The notes: generated from the sequence alone by a model not told the origin. 64,000 bases of DNA from Streptomyces sp. NBC_00083 (GCF_026343295.1 NZ_JAPELY010000001.1:1674001-1738000); one strand, 5' to 3'. Positions 18,706 to 27,073 are shown, counted from the first letter of the stretch. A program made the numbers and translations.

Positions 18706-19272
18706 TCACGGTAATCGGCGCTCTTCGGGCCGCGCCTGTGCCGCCCACCGGATCAAGGTGTCGAAATCCGCTGTCCGCAGCCCCCGCCGGGGGTGGATGC
18801 GCATCATCAGGGCGGGCGCGTCGTGGTGGACGCGCACATAGGTTTCGTCCAGATCGGTGATCATGTCGTCGACCCACGCGAACGGGCGGCCCGCCGCCCA
18901 CTTCAGCAGCGGTCTGGTCTTCCAGTACAGGCCGTCCGGGTCGGTGGCGAAGAGTTCGGGCCAGGCGATGAAGGGGAGGTCCGGCGGGAGGCCGATGACG
19001 GGGGCGATCATCTCGTTCGCCTCGTTCATCCACGTGGTGGCCCAGGCGAGTTCGTAGGGCAGCGAACTGAGCCGGGGCCCGTGCGCCGGATTGAGCTGGA
19101 CGCGCAGGCCGCGCCGGTGGGAACGGGAGCCGGGGGTCTGGCGGGAGAGCCAGGCCGATGGATGGAGCCGGTGGGTGCGGTATCCGCGCAGATGGGCCAG
19201 GCGGGCGGCGTACGGATTGAGGGGGCCGTCCACGTCGAGGAGGAGCAGGGGGCGGTCCGGCGCAGTCGTCAT
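18706..19272 (-). CDS. HAD-like hydrolase domain protein
   Basis: The 188-residue protein starts with a HAD motif I, LLLDVDGPLNPY, in which Asp14 would be the nucleophile. WVDDMITDLDE (about 135-145) supplies the acidic motif IV. A central region rich in aromatic residues (LAWATTWMNEANEMIAP) matches the streptomycete 'HAD domain in Swiss Army Knife RNA repair-like' proteins (HAD_SAK type). That link to nucleic-acid repair is from memory of the family, and the substrate is unknown. It lies between the transporter (27 bp upstream) and the TerD-nuclease gene (122 bp downstream), all on one strand. Confidence 0.72.
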   Translation of the reverse strand: MTTAPDRPLLLLDVDGPLNPYAARLAHLRGYRTHRLHPSAWLSRQTPGSRSHRRGLRVQLNPAHGPRLSSLPYELAWATTWMNEANEMIAPVIGLPPDLPFIAWPELFATDPDGLYWKTRPLLKWAAGRPFAWVDDMITDLDETYVRVHHDAPALMMRIHPRRGLRTADFDTLIRWAAQARPEERRLP

Positions 19273-19299
19273 GCGGGAGGGATACCCATGGCCGGCCCT

Positions 19300-20646
19300 T
19301 CAGCCCCCCGAAGTCGTCACGGACTCCCGGGTTTCCGGGGCCCACGCCAGCGACACGAGCATGCCGGCGAGGAGGACCGCCGCCAGCCAGTACATCGAGC
19401 CGCTCAGCCCGAGGTGGTCGAGGCTGACCGGCAGGATGAAGGTGCCGACGGCCGAGGCGATGCGGCTCGTGCCGTTGAGGAAGCCGACACCGGTGGCGCG
19501 CAGATGCGTCGGGTAGAGCTCGGCGGGATACACCTGCGTGAGGTTTGAAGCCCCGGCCATCACAAAGGTGTAGACGAGGAAGGGAATCATGAGGGCGATC
19601 GTCGAGGCCTGGGCGAAGGCGCCCATCAGGGCGAGCGCCGCCGTCATGATGCCGAACGTGACGATCGTCAAGGGGCGGCGGCCGGTTTTCTGGAGGAACC
19701 AGAGACCGATGACGCCGCCGGCGAGCAGGAAGAGGTTGAGCAGCAGGTTCTGCAGGTCGGGGTCGGGCACGTGCAGGGCGGCCAGAATGGTCGGCATGAA
19801 CGTGTAGATGGCGAAGTAGGGCAGCACCTGCGCGCTGTAGAACACCGTGCCGAACCAGGTGCGCCGGGCCTGGCCGGGGGAGAAGAGCTCCCGGTACGCG
19901 GCGGTCGCACCCGCGTGGCTCTGGGCAGGCGCTGCCTCGGCGGCGCCCAGCTCCGACTTCAGGTACTTCCTGGCGATGGCCCGCGCCTCCTCGATCCGGC
20001 CCTGGCTGATCAGCCAGCTCGGCGACTCGGGCGTACCGATGCGCAGGAGCAGCACCAGGAGCGCCGGAACAGCCCCGGAGGCGAGCAGCAGGTAGGCGTT
20101 GCCCTCGGACTTGCCGAGGTAGGTGCCGAGGATGCCCGCGATGACGTAACCGACGGTCCACATCACGGTGAGGGAGCCGAGGAGGACGCCCCGGAGCCTG
20201 CGGGGTGCGAACTCCGACAGCATCGTCGGGCCCACCGCGTAGTCGGCGCCGAGGCCGAAGCCGATGAGCAGGCGCAGGGTGAACAGGAGCGCCGGATCCC
20301 GCGCCCAGAGCTGGAGCAGCGAGGCGACGGTGATCAGGACGAAGTTGTAGATGTACAGCTTCTGGCGGCCGATGAGGTCGCCGACGCGGCCGAGCACGAT
20401 GCTGCCGAAGAAGAGCCCGATCAGTGCGGAGGCGCCGAGCAGGCCCTGCCAGACGCCGGAGAGGTGCCGCGCGTCGGTGAGGGTGGCGAGGACCGCGCCG
20501 ATCATGCCGAGCGCGTAGCCGTCGGAGAAGTTCGCCCCGAACGTCGTCGCCGTCACTCTCAGATGGAAGGGGCGCAGGGGCGCTTCGTCGAGCGACGGGG
20601 CGAGCCGCTCGGGTGCGTCGGGTTCCGCGGTGGCCGGCTTCGGCAT
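19300..20646 (-). CDS. MFS transporter, sugar/metabolite porter type
   Basis: The 448-residue protein has about 12 membrane helices. MFS signatures are present: GRVGDLIGRQKLY between helices 2 and 3, PESPSWLISQGRIEEARAIA in the central loop, and PAELYPTHLRATGVG in the second half, which is typical of the sugar porter and aromatic acid porter subfamilies. The substrate is unknown. The ATG has GAGG about 9 bp upstream. The upstream gap of 138 bp to the DUF2293 gene may hold a promoter, but no clear boxes were found. Confidence 0.88.
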   Translation of the reverse strand: MPKPATAEPDAPERLAPSLDEAPLRPFHLRVTATTFGANFSDGYALGMIGAVLATLTDARHLSGVWQGLLGASALIGLFFGSIVLGRVGDLIGRQKLYIYNFVLITVASLLQLWARDPALLFTLRLLIGFGLGADYAVGPTMLSEFAPRRLRGVLLGSLTVMWTVGYVIAGILGTYLGKSEGNAYLLLASGAVPALLVLLLRIGTPESPSWLISQGRIEEARAIARKYLKSELGAAEAAPAQSHAGATAAYRELFSPGQARRTWFGTVFYSAQVLPYFAIYTFMPTILAALHVPDPDLQNLLLNLFLLAGGVIGLWFLQKTGRRPLTIVTFGIMTAALALMGAFAQASTIALMIPFLVYTFVMAGASNLTQVYPAELYPTHLRATGVGFLNGTSRIASAVGTFILPVSLDHLGLSGSMYWLAAVLLAGMLVSLAWAPETRESVTTSGG

Positions 20647-20784
20647 CGGCTTTACCTCGCCTTGGGCGTGGGCCCGCCGGGGAGTGGCGGGGACGGGCGG
20701 CTTGAGTCGAGCGCAGCCATCCTGCCTGCCCGAGCCCTGGAAGGGAATCGTTCTATGCGAAAGAAGTGTGAGTGAATGGAATTC

Positions 20785-21576
20785 TTACGCGAGTGGAAGC
20801 TCACCTTCCGCGACCCTGGAGGCTACCTCGGCGGGCGCGGAGGATGCGGAGAGCGCGGATGGTGCGGCGGGCGCCGGGTGTGCCTGCGGTGCGGAAGGAG
20901 CAGGGGAAGCCGGGCGAACCGGGGGTATCGGCTCCGGGGCCGACCATGCGGCCAGCACGGCGTCGATCGCGGCGGCGACCCTCGCCCGCGCCCGGTTGTG
21001 CGGCACGCGGGCCATGAGCAGTGCGTCGTACTCCGTGTCCAGATGGCGGACGGAAGCGCGGACGGCCAGCGTCACCGCCGTCACGTCCAGCGCCCTTCCC
21101 GCCGCCGAGCGCCCCACCCGCCCGCTGCCGCGCACCGACGCGTGCTCGGCGATGGAGCGGGCACGTTCGGCGGGGCAGCGCGGGAAGAGCCGCAGGATCT
21201 CGTCGGTCATGGCCGCGGTGAAGCGGACGTCCTCGGCGGCCCGCCGCCCGGCATCGCGGGCGCGCCGCCGGGCGCGTGCCTCGCCGTCGGCAAGGCAGGC
21301 GGCCTCGGCCGCGGCGAGGGCGCCCTCTTCGACGAACACGCCCTGACGCTCGTAGCGCCGCCGGCGCCGGTTGAAGCGGACCACCACGGCCGACAGGGAA
21401 CTGCCGTTCCGCGCACGGCGGGTGAGCGCGGTGTCGCCGCGCGGCAGGAAGACCAGATGGCCCAGGTCCGAGCAGTCGAGACAGCGCGGCGAGCCGGACT
21501 CCAGGACGAGATGGCGCAGCGGCCCGCGATCGCACACGGCGCAGCGGTGATGGCGCCGGGGTTCTATGACGAGAAT
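20785..21576 (-). CDS. DUF2293 protein with zinc-ribbon-like N-terminus; probable ATT start
   Basis: The 263-residue call begins at ATT 21576. A consensus Shine-Dalgarno AAGGAGG (21586-21592) sits 9 bp upstream, and no ATG, GTG or TTG is in frame until GTG 21702, which lacks any ribosome binding site and lies in a tandem repeat. Residues 12-35 hold two CxxC pairs (CAVC, CLDC), then GHLVFLPRGDTALTRR. The DUF2293 domain follows (TDEILRLFPRCPAERARSIAEH, then SGRVGRSAAGRALD). The last 60 residues are Ala/Pro/Ser-rich. The function is unknown; a nucleic-acid-binding role is only a guess from the basic charge. Confidence 0.75.
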   Translation of the reverse strand: MLVIEPRRHHRCAVCDRGPLRHLVLESGSPRCLDCSDLGHLVFLPRGDTALTRRARNGSSLSAVVVRFNRRRRRYERQGVFVEEGALAAAEAACLADGEARARRRARDAGRRAAEDVRFTAAMTDEILRLFPRCPAERARSIAEHASVRGSGRVGRSAAGRALDVTAVTLAVRASVRHLDTEYDALLMARVPHNRARARVAAAIDAVLAAWSAPEPIPPVRPASPAPSAPQAHPAPAAPSALSASSAPAEVASRVAEGELPLA

Positions 21577-21684
21577 GGCAACAGCCCTCCTTGCGTGCGC
21601 CCCCGACGCCCTGCGCCCCCCGACGTCCTGCTTTCCCTCCCCTCCGTGATTCCCCGTTTCTCCGCTCGACGACCGCCGGAACGG

Positions 21685-21723
21685 GCCACCAGAACAGGCC
21701 ACCAGAACAGGCCACCGGAACAG
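21685..21723. repeat. 13-bp tandem repeat, three copies
   Basis: GCCACCAGAACAG occurs at 21685-21697 and 21698-21710, with a third copy having one change (A to G) at 21711-21723. It lies between the IMP dehydrogenase-like gene and the start of the DUF2293 gene. Confidence 0.9.
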
Positions 21724-21741
21724 CCGCGGGAGACAGGTTGC

Positions 21742-22866
21742 TCAGACCACCGGCGCCGGGGTGCTCCGCAGGGTCACGTTGGCGTGGCTCTCCTGGAAGC
21801 TCTGGTCGGAGACGAGCGTCAGGCGGGCCGAAGCGTGGAACTCCGCCAGCGTGACGGAACCGCAGGAGACCATCGTGGTCCTGAGCTTGGCGATGGTCAG
21901 GGCGAGCCCTTCGCCGAGGTCGCCCGCATAGGGAACGTAACCGTCCACGCCCTCCTCGAAGAGGAGCCCCTGACCGCCCTGCCCGTAGCGCTGCCAGTTG
22001 CGGGCGCGGTTCGAGCCCTCGCCCCAGTACTCCTTCACGAAGCCGTCCCCGGCGGGGAGTTTCGCGCCGGCCGCCTGATCGAAGCGCGCGAAGTAGCGCC
22101 CCATCATGACGAAGTCCGCCCCCATGGCCAGCGCGAGGGCGACGTGATAGTCGTGCACCAGGCCGCCGTCGGAGCAGACCGGCACGTACGCGCCGGTGCG
22201 CTCGCGGAAGGCGTCCCGCGCCGCCGCGACATCCAGCACCGCGCTCGCCTGGCCGCGGCCGATCCCCTTCTGGTCGCGCGTGATGCAGATGGAGCCACCG
22301 CCCACACCGACCTTGACGAAGTCCGCCCCCGCCTCGGCGAGGAAGGTGAACGCCTCGCCGTCGACGACGTTGCCGCCGCCCGCCGGGATCTCGGGGTAGT
22401 GCTTCTTCACCCAGGCCAGGGCCTCCGCCTGCCAGTCGCTGTAGCCGTCGGAGGAGTCGAAGCAGAGCGCGTCCACGCCCGCCGCGGCCAGCGCCGGGAC
22501 ACGCTCGCGGTAGTCATGGGTGTTGACACCGGCGCCGACCCGCAGGGTTTCGGCGCCGCCCACGGCCTCGGCGCTCTTGACCCGGCCGACCGCGGCGACC
22601 TGGTCCTCGATGGACCGGTTGTGGTGCAGGAAGCTGAGACCGCCGTTGCGGGCGAGCGCGATCGCGAGTTCGGGCGTGCCGACGGCCTGCATGATCGCGG
22701 ACGTGAACGGCACGTCCAGCTCGACGGCCGGACGCTCACCCACCATGTGCCGCACCAGGGGCGTACGCAGCTCCACCGTCGCGGGCGAACAGCCGGCCCG
22801 CGTGCGATTGGGCAGGAGCAGGAACTCGTTGAACGTTCGCGAGACCTCGGCGATGATCTGTGCCAC
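21742..22866 (-). CDS. IMP dehydrogenase/GMP reductase family protein lacking CBS domains
   Basis: The 374-residue TIM-barrel protein has the catalytic loop GGGSICITRDQKG with Cys194. The oxidoreductase loop continues IGRGQASAVLDVA, and the phosphate-binding region VPVCSDGGL and MMGRYFARFDQA are present. The two CBS (Bateman) domains of ordinary IMP dehydrogenase are absent. Actinobacteria carry such short GuaB-like paralogues. Whether this one oxidises IMP, reduces GMP or does something else cannot be told from sequence. GTG 22866 is chosen because AGGAGG lies 5 bp upstream and the family starts AQIIAEVSRTFNEF. Confidence 0.85.
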   Translation of the reverse strand: MAQIIAEVSRTFNEFLLLPNRTRAGCSPATVELRTPLVRHMVGERPAVELDVPFTSAIMQAVGTPELAIALARNGGLSFLHHNRSIEDQVAAVGRVKSAEAVGGAETLRVGAGVNTHDYRERVPALAAAGVDALCFDSSDGYSDWQAEALAWVKKHYPEIPAGGGNVVDGEAFTFLAEAGADFVKVGVGGGSICITRDQKGIGRGQASAVLDVAAARDAFRERTGAYVPVCSDGGLVHDYHVALALAMGADFVMMGRYFARFDQAAGAKLPAGDGFVKEYWGEGSNRARNWQRYGQGGQGLLFEEGVDGYVPYAGDLGEGLALTIAKLRTTMVSCGSVTLAEFHASARLTLVSDQSFQESHANVTLRSTPAPVV

Positions 22867-23199
22867 TCGTACCTCCTGGCCCGTCGGCAGGGGCCCGACT
22901 GCCCCGCCGTGAAGACCGCCCCGGTCGTCCCGGGGGCAGGCGGATGCAGAGGTCGGCACGGCAGTCGTGGAGGTGCCACCACCGCGGCAGAGCCCTGACC
23001 GGCCCGGTGGTCGAACGGGGTGCGGTCGTGACCCGGCACCCTACCGATCACGCGGCCCACGCACGAATCGCGTCCCTCGGCGCCAACAGCGCTCTCCGCG
23101 CGCCCCCTTGGAAGTGGCCCTGGGTGGCCCTGGGGCATCGTCCGGCGGCGAGACCAAGGGCGCGCGCCCGCGGAGGGGCGTACCGCGCATGATGGGGGC
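22867..23199. other. divergent intergenic region, no gene
   Basis: These 333 bp separate the GuaB-like gene (minus) from the uridine kinase-like gene (plus). No ORF with coding character was found. On the minus strand TAGGGT at 23040-23045 could be a -10 box for the GuaB-like gene, with a long leader of about 170 nt, but no good -35 accompanies it. Nothing else can be supported. Confidence 0.4.
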
Positions 23200-23844
23200 G
23201 TGCGATTCGAAGCGATCACCTGGGAACGGCTGACCGACGCCCTCGCCGAGCGGGCCGTGCACCTGAAGCCCGCCGACGGCGGCCCCTGGCTGCGCCTCGG
23301 CGTCGACGGCGCCCCGGCCGCCCGCACCGGGGAGCTCGCGGAACGCCTCGCGGACTCACTGAGGCTGCGTGGCAGGTCCGTACTCTCCGTCTCCACCGAG
23401 GGCTTCCTGCGGTCCGCTTCGCTCCGCTACGAGTTCGGCCGCGAGGACCCGGACACGTACTACGACGGCTGGTTCGACACCGGCGCTCTGTGGCGGGAGG
23501 TCTTCGGGCCGCTCGACCCGGGCGGCACCGGACGGGTGCTGCCCGACCTGTGGGACCCGGTGACCGACCGGGCGACCCGGAGCCCCTACCACCTCCTGCC
23601 GGAGGGCGGGGTGCTGATCGTGCACGGCCCCATGCTGCTCGGCCGCTGGTTCCCCTTCGACCTCACCGTGCACCTGCGCCTCTCGCCGCACGCGGTGCGC
23701 CGCCGAACGGAAGAGAGCGCCCGGTGGACGCTCACCGCCTTGGAGCGGTACGAGTCCGAGGTGCGGCCGGCGGACGCGGCCGATGTCGTGGTGCGGGTCG
23801 ACGACCCCCGCCACCCGGCCTGGGCGGCGGCCGAGGACCGGTAG
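23200..23844 (+). CDS. uridine kinase-like protein with degenerate P-loop
   Basis: The 214-residue protein has the overall layout of the actinobacterial uridine kinase-like family: a strand-loop-helix start LRLGVDGAPAARTGELAERL, then YDGWFDTGALWREVF, LIVHGPMLLGRWFPFDLTVHL, and a C-terminal ERYESEVRPADAADVVVRVDDP. The loop at residues 34-44 occupies the place of Walker A but lacks the Lys-Ser/Thr needed to bind phosphate. It may therefore not be an active kinase. GTG 23200 follows GGGGG. It stands alone between divergent and convergent neighbours. Confidence 0.75.
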   Translation: MRFEAITWERLTDALAERAVHLKPADGGPWLRLGVDGAPAARTGELAERLADSLRLRGRSVLSVSTEGFLRSASLRYEFGREDPDTYYDGWFDTGALWREVFGPLDPGGTGRVLPDLWDPVTDRATRSPYHLLPEGGVLIVHGPMLLGRWFPFDLTVHLRLSPHAVRRRTEESARWTLTALERYESEVRPADAADVVVRVDDPRHPAWAAAEDR

Positions 23845-23856
23845 GCGCGCCGTCGC

Positions 23857-24846
23857 CTACTCCCTCACCGGCGGCCGCCCTCCCACCACGGAGACCGCGA
23901 GCGCCCCCGCCCGGCATCCCGCCTCCGCGGCCCGCACGGGGGACGCGCCGCGCAGGCGGGCGGCGAGGAAGCCGCCCGTGAAGGCGTCGCCCGCGCCCGT
24001 GGAGTCCAGCGCGCGGGCCGTGGGCGCCGCCACCGTCGCGACGACCTGCCCGCCGGCGGCGACCAGGGCGCCGGCCGGGCCGAGCGTGACCGCCACGAGG
24101 GGGAACACCCTGCTCAACTTGGCCGCCGCGTCGGCCGGTTCGGGCAAACCGGTCAGGTAGGCGGCCTCGTCCGCGTTGGGAAGCAGGACGTCGACGCCTT
24201 CGGCCGCCGCCAGGAATCGTTCGACACCCAGGTCGGCGAGGAAGCCGCACGACGCCGGGTCGAGACTCACGGTCGGGCCCGCCCGCCTGGCCGCGTCCTT
24301 CGCCAGCACGGCGAGTCGACGGCTCCGGTCGGAGAACAGGAGATAGCCGGACAGATGGAGGTGGGCCACGCCGTCCAGGAGCGCGGGAGACCAGTCGGCC
24401 GGGCCCATGTGGTGCACAGCGCCGCTGTCGGTGAGGAAGGTGCGCTCCGCCGTGGCGGCGTCGACCAGGGAGATCACGGTCGCGGTGGGGGCGTCCGCGT
24501 CCGGGATCAGCAGGGGGCGTACGCCCGTGGCGCGCAGCCGTTGGCCGTGCCAGGCGGCCTCGTCCCGGCCGACGCGGGCGAGCAGCCGGACGTCGGAGCA
24601 GCCCGAACGGGCGGCCCAGCAGGCCGCGTTGGCGCCCGCGCCGCCCGGTACCGTACGAATGGCGGCGGCGGTGTCCGTGGCGGTGCTGAGCGGTCCCCGG
24701 TACCGGGCGACGACATCGGTGACGACGTCCCCGACCACCAGGAGCCCGCCGCCGGCGCGCCCGTCCCCGGCTGGGCCGCCTCCGACGCGCCCGTCCTGTT
24801 CGGTCTCGTCTCCTTCGGCTCCCCCTTCGCCTCCGCCCTCGTTCAC
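23857..24846 (-). CDS. PfkB-family carbohydrate kinase, probable pseudouridine kinase
   Basis: The 329-residue ribokinase-family protein has the PfkB signature 1 region GGAGANAACWAARSG and signature 2, DSTGAGDAFTGGFLAARL, where the GAGD aspartate is the catalytic base. Its GTG start overlaps the stop of psuG (GTGA), so it is translationally coupled to pseudouridine-5'-phosphate glycosidase. In PsuK/PsuG systems the kinase makes pseudouridine 5'-phosphate, which PsuG splits to uracil and ribose 5-phosphate. The pairing makes pseudouridine the likely substrate. The first 38 residues are Gly/Glu-rich and probably disordered. It is convergent with the uridine kinase-like gene (12 bp gap). Confidence 0.82.
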   Translation of the reverse strand: MNEGGGEGGAEGDETEQDGRVGGGPAGDGRAGGGLLVVGDVVTDVVARYRGPLSTATDTAAAIRTVPGGAGANAACWAARSGCSDVRLLARVGRDEAAWHGQRLRATGVRPLLIPDADAPTATVISLVDAATAERTFLTDSGAVHHMGPADWSPALLDGVAHLHLSGYLLFSDRSRRLAVLAKDAARRAGPTVSLDPASCGFLADLGVERFLAAAEGVDVLLPNADEAAYLTGLPEPADAAAKLSRVFPLVAVTLGPAGALVAAGGQVVATVAAPTARALDSTGAGDAFTGGFLAARLRGASPVRAAEAGCRAGALAVSVVGGRPPVRE

Positions 24847-25775
24847 AGGGCTGCCGCGATCTCCGCGGCGAGCCGCACATTGCCGCGTACGGCCGCCACG
24901 TTGGCCTCGAGGGACGCGCCGCGGGTGTGCTCGACCAGATAGGTGAGGAGGAACGGCGTGACCGCCTGTCCCGTGATGCCCTCGGCGCGGCAGGCCGCGA
25001 GGCCCGAGGCGAGCACCTCGTCGTGCAGCCGGGGATCGAGCTGCTCGGACCGCGGCACCGGGTTGCCCACGATCACCGCCGAACCGAGCCCGAGGGCGCG
25101 ATGGGCCCGCAGCACGTCCGCCGCCTCGCGCGGGGTCCGCACCGTCCAGTCGACGGGCTCGCCCGAACTGGACAGGTAGAACCCCGGGAAGCGGTCCGTG
25201 CCGTAGCCGACCACGGACACCCCGAGCGTCTCCAGGCGCTGGAGCGTGGCCGGCACGTCGAGGATCGACTTGACGCCGGCGCACACCACCGCGATCGGCG
25301 TCGTGGCGAGCAGCCGCAGGTCCGCCGACTCGTCCTGGGTGCGCTCCCACTCACGGTGTACGCCGCCGAGGCCGCCCGTAGCGAAGACGCGCAGCCCGGC
25401 CCGCTCGGCCAGGAACGCGGTGGCCGACACCGTGGTCGCGCCGCTGACCCCGCTCGCCAGCGCCATCGGCAGGTCGCGGTGGCCGAGCTTGCGCAGCTCG
25501 TCATGGGCGACGCGCTCCAACTGCCCCTTGTCCAGGCCCACTCGGGGGCGCCCGTCCAGGACGGCGATCGTCGCGGGGACGGCGCCCGCGGCCCGTACCA
25601 GCTGCTCAAGCTCCAGGGCGACCCGCAGATTGCGGGGCCGGGGGAGGCCGTGCGAGATGATCGTCGACTCCAGGGCCACGACGGGGCGGCCCTCCTCCAG
25701 GGCGGTCCGTACTTCCTCCGAGATCTCGGAGGTCCCGGTGATCTCGCTCGCGTCAGGTACGTCGTCACAGGACAT
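24843..25775 (-). CDS. psuG: pseudouridine-5'-phosphate glycosidase
   Basis: This 310-residue enzyme cleaves the C-glycosidic bond of pseudouridine 5'-phosphate. Family blocks are clear: VALESTIISHGLPRPRNLRVA, ATIAVLDGRPRVGLDKGQLE, ASGVSGATTVSAT, VFATGGLGGVHR and CAGVKSILDVPATLQRLETLGV. Family members carry a catalytic Lys and a Mn2+ site in these blocks. The start at 25775 is placed where homology begins; GGGATGGGAC precedes it, whereas the frame stays open upstream with no ribosome binding site. It overlaps the PfkB kinase by 4 bp and is divergent from the cupin gene. Confidence 0.93.
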   Translation of the reverse strand: MSCDDVPDASEITGTSEISEEVRTALEEGRPVVALESTIISHGLPRPRNLRVALELEQLVRAAGAVPATIAVLDGRPRVGLDKGQLERVAHDELRKLGHRDLPMALASGVSGATTVSATAFLAERAGLRVFATGGLGGVHREWERTQDESADLRLLATTPIAVVCAGVKSILDVPATLQRLETLGVSVVGYGTDRFPGFYLSSSGEPVDWTVRTPREAADVLRAHRALGLGSAVIVGNPVPRSEQLDPRLHDEVLASGLAACRAEGITGQAVTPFLLTYLVEHTRGASLEANVAAVRGNVRLAAEIAAAL

Positions 25776-25921
25776 GTCCCATCCCTGGCGCGCCGGGCGG
25801 GCGGATAAACGCGCCCGAGGCCGCCGTCGGTGCGGACTCGACAGTGTGTCGCGCGGGGGCGCCCCGGGCGGGCCGCACTGTCGCTCGAAGCCCCGGCCCG
25901 GCGCGGATAGATTGAGCGGCC

Positions 25922-26314
25922 ATGAGCACCATGGACGACGCCACCGCCCCCGCCGGCCGGGACACCCGGGGCCCCGCATCCTTCGCCGTGCGCGTGCCCG
26001 ACGCCGAACTGGAAGCCGAGCCGCTCGACCCCGCCCAGATCGTCTCCGGAACCCCCGAGGTGACCGGGAAGGTGCTCTGGGAGTCGCCGGACGGCAAGCA
26101 GATCCGCGGCATCTGGCAGATCACGCCGGGCGTCGTCACCGACACCGAGGCGGACGAACTCTTCGTGGTGGTCAGCGGGCGCGCGACCGTCGAGGTGGCG
26201 GGCGGCGCCACCCTGGAGGTCGGGCCCGGCGACGCCTGCGTCCTGCGGGAGGGCGACCGCACCACTTGGACCGTGCACGAGACGCTCCGCAAGGCCTACC
26301 ACATCAGCCTGTAG
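25922..26314 (+). CDS. small cupin-domain protein
   Basis: The 130-residue single-domain cupin resembles the EutQ/Cupin_3 type: GKVLWESPDGKQIRGIWQITPGVVTDT, then ELFVVVSGRATVEV and the second motif GPGDACVLREGDRTTW. The classical metal-binding histidines are largely replaced, as is common in this subfamily, so catalysis is doubtful. The first 20 residues are variable. After its stop, GTAGGTCCCCGGG occurs twice (26311-26323 and 26329-26341). Confidence 0.8.
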   Translation: MSTMDDATAPAGRDTRGPASFAVRVPDAELEAEPLDPAQIVSGTPEVTGKVLWESPDGKQIRGIWQITPGVVTDTEADELFVVVSGRATVEVAGGATLEVGPGDACVLREGDRTTWTVHETLRKAYHISL

Positions 26315-26384
26315 GTCCCCGGGAGCCCGTAGGTCCCCGGGGACGACGCCCGTGGGCGCGGGAGCCGCCGCCCCGCCGGGGGAC

Positions 26385-26936
26385 TCAGAACAGCGGCTGT
26401 GGCAGCACCCCTTCGAGCGCGAGCAGCTGCCGCTTGGTCTCCAGGCCGCCGCCGAAACCGCCGAGTCCGCCGTCGCTCTCCACCACGCGGTGACAGGGCA
26501 CCACCACGGGCAGCGGGTTGGCCCCCATGGCCGCGCCCACGGCCTGCGCCGCCCCGGGCCGGCCGACCCGGTCGGCCAGATCGCCATAGCCCACCACCGT
26601 GCCGTACGGCACCCCGGCCGCGAGCTCGCGCAGCACCTGCCGGTTGAACCCGGACGCCAGTGACCAGTCGAGCGGCAGCGTGAAGTCGCGCAGCCGGCCG
26701 TCGAAGTACGCCCCGAGCTGGCGTATGGGCTCCCCCAGGGGGCCCGCGCGGCCGGGCACGGCCGGGGCCGGGTCGGTGCCGAACCGGGCGGCCAGACCCC
26801 TAACGGCCCGGTCCCGCACCGCTTCGTCGGCGTGGAACACCACGTTGACCAGGCCCTGGCCCGTCGCGGCCAGGAGCAGCGGACCGATGTCGCTCCCGAC
26901 CACGGCCCACTCGACGAACTGCGCGCTGCTGTCCAT
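26385..26936 (-). CDS. ogt: methylated-DNA--protein-cysteine methyltransferase
   Basis: This 183-residue suicide enzyme transfers the methyl group from O6-methylguanine to its own cysteine. The active-site motif PCHRV has Cys148, and VPYGTVVGYGDLADRVGRPGAAQAVG supplies the helix-turn-helix and arginine finger. The GGFGGGLETKRQLLALEG ending is typical of Ogt. ATG 26936 is chosen over the longer frame because a damage promoter ends 7 bp before it, predicting a leaderless mRNA. It is divergent from the MHYT gene. It is an Ogt-type protein without an Ada transcriptional domain. Confidence 0.93.
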   Translation of the reverse strand: MDSSAQFVEWAVVGSDIGPLLLAATGQGLVNVVFHADEAVRDRAVRGLAARFGTDPAPAVPGRAGPLGEPIRQLGAYFDGRLRDFTLPLDWSLASGFNRQVLRELAAGVPYGTVVGYGDLADRVGRPGAAQAVGAAMGANPLPVVVPCHRVVESDGGLGGFGGGLETKRQLLALEGVLPQPLF

Positions 26937-26943
26937 GCCGACC

Positions 26944-26966
26944 ACGGTACGGGCGCCCACTGACAA
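26944..26966 (-). promoter_or_regulatory. RecA-NDp/PafBC-type promoter of ogt
   Basis: Read on the minus strand: TTGTCAGTG (26966-26958), 8 bp, TACCGT (26949-26944), then 7 bp to the ATG at 26936. This is a full match to the actinobacterial RecA-independent damage promoter consensus. Confidence 0.8.
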
Positions 26967-27073
26967 CGCGGTCCGGTCCGCCCGGAAGGTGAGAATCCGG
27001 GCGCCAAAGCGAACAGATCCCCCCAGAGAGGAACGCCCCAAGCGCCCGGAGTCGATAAATTGCCCGGAAAATG

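Noticed and set aside
21577..21702. GTG 21702 as the DUF2293 start
   Set aside because: No ribosome binding site, and the added residues come from a tandem repeat and low-complexity sequence; kept only as an alternative.
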